DNA from: Burkholderiaceae bacterium
GTDB lineage: Bacteria > Pseudomonadota > Gammaproteobacteria > Burkholderiales > Burkholderiaceae_C
Assembly (NCBI GenBank): GCA_017999135.1
Contig: JAGOBT010000200.1
Span: 1 to 6,291 of the forward strand
Length of the DNA: 6,291 nt
Reading direction: 5' to 3'
Shown: positions 6,046 through 6,291 of the stretch, in pieces
How positions within the stretch are numbered: the first letter of the stretch is position 1
How the letters are laid out: each line of letters begins with the position of its first letter
Notes under the pieces: model-generated
Database searches by the model: none
What the model saw: only the letters and a program-made list of their open reading frames with translations
What the model was told of the DNA's origin: nothing
Made by a program: the position numbers and the translations under genes

Positions 6046-6060
6046 CCTGCAAGTGGCAGG
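6046..6060 (+). promoter_or_regulatory. candidate PhaR operator
   Basis: CCTGC-AAGTG-GCAGG is a perfect five-base inverted repeat with a five-base spacer. It is centred about 24 bases upstream of the -10 hexamer, so it would overlap the -35 region. PhaR-family repressors are known to bind TGC-rich dyads of the CTGC-N3/4-GCAG kind and to repress their own gene. The spacer here is one to two bases longer than the form I recall. Position and sequence fit autorepression, but binding is inferred. Confidence 0.4.
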
Positions 6061-6073
6061 GCAGGGCGCTCCC

Positions 6074-6079
6074 TAGAAT
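6074..6079 (+). promoter_or_regulatory. -10 element of the phaR promoter
   Basis: TAGAAT matches TATAAT at five of six positions and lies 28 bases ahead of the phaR ATG, leaving a leader of about 20 bases. No strong -35 hexamer is seen at 16-18 bases spacing. The best TTG-like element, CTGCAA at 6047-6052, is 21 bases away and lies inside the candidate operator. Confidence 0.5.
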
Positions 6080-6093
6080 GGCTTTCAGACCCC

Positions 6094-6098
6094 AGGAG
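6094..6098 (+). promoter_or_regulatory. ribosome binding site of phaR
   Basis: AGGAG lies nine bases ahead of the ATG at 6108. It favours that start over the later in-frame ATG at 6180 (residue 25), which sits directly before the conserved domain but has weaker upstream pairing. Confidence 0.75.
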
Positions 6099-6107
6099 TT
6101 GCCCTCG

Positions 6108-6291
6108 ATGCCATCCCAACGCCGCAGTGCTGCCAAGACGGCCGCCGAGAAGCCGGCCGCAGACGCCGCTGCAGGCACCATGCGGGTGCTCAAGAAGTAT
6201 CCCAATCGGCGTCTGTATGACACCCGCACCAGCAGCTACATCACGCTGACGGACGTCAAGCAGATGGTGCTGGAAGGCGAAACCTTCGAGG
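6108..6291 (+). CDS. phaR: polyhydroxyalkanoate synthesis repressor PhaR, 5' part
   Basis: PhaR senses and binds PHA granules in the cytoplasm and represses phasin and other PHA genes, and usually its own gene, when no granules are present. The visible 61 residues start with a variable, Ala- and Lys-rich leader (residues 1-24). The highly conserved N-terminal DNA-binding domain (PF07879-type) follows from residue 25, with the hallmark KKYPNRRLYDT at 29-39 and YITL at 44-47. The window ends inside this domain at GETFE, so roughly two thirds or more of a typical protein of about 180-200 residues is missing, including the C-terminal PHB-accumulation domain. The gene has its own promoter-like region with a candidate autoregulatory dyad. 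No PHA synthase or phasin gene is visible nearby. Confidence 0.96.
   Translation, partial: MPSQRRSAAKTAAEKPAADAAAGTMRVLKKYPNRRLYDTRTSSYITLTDVKQMVLEGETFE

Noticed and set aside
6054..6068. Possible sigma-54 promoter ahead of phaR (TGGCAG...)
   Set aside because: The -12 GC dinucleotide is out of register by one base, and a good TAGAAT -10 element is present instead.

Overview
The window is GC-rich with strong G/C preference at third codon positions. It carries one giant secreted or surface protein gene, a selenocysteine tRNA gene, and the start of the polyhydroxyalkanoate regulator gene phaR. A PEP-CTERM sorting tail, phaR and high GC together suggest a betaproteobacterium of the order Burkholderiales (Rubrivivax/Leptothrix/Roseateles-type lineages). 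That placement is an inference from gene content, and the genus cannot be read from the sequence.

Layout: positions 1-299 hold no well-supported gene. A short high-GC3 stretch at 1-60 may be the start of a leftward gene, and the rest is upstream sequence of the large gene. Positions 300-5858 encode a 1852-residue protein on the + strand. In order it has a signal peptide, an unassigned N-terminal domain with three close cysteine pairs, a beta-helix-like stretch, eight autotransporter-associated beta-strand (PATR) repeats, a duplicated module of about 235-240 residues at a 258-residue offset, and a C-terminal PEP-CTERM signal. It has passenger-type repeats but no autotransporter beta-barrel, so its route to the surface would be an exosortase encoded elsewhere. 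A strong hairpin at 5865-5892 closes the gene.

The selC tRNA gene (5906-6001, anticodon TCA) follows 47 bases after the stop codon. It implies that the genome decodes UGA as selenocysteine, although no selenoprotein or Sel-machinery gene is visible here.

A 106-base gap then holds an 11-base direct repeat, an inverted repeat of the CTGC...GCAG type, a TAGAAT -10 element and a clear ribosome binding site. These lead into phaR at 6108, which the window edge cuts off. The inverted repeat would overlap the -35 region and fits PhaR autoregulation. The three genes show no functional link, and each appears to be its own transcription unit. Nothing here looks like a defence or mobile system. The most novel elements are the unassigned N-terminal domain, the module duplication and the candidate PhaR operator.
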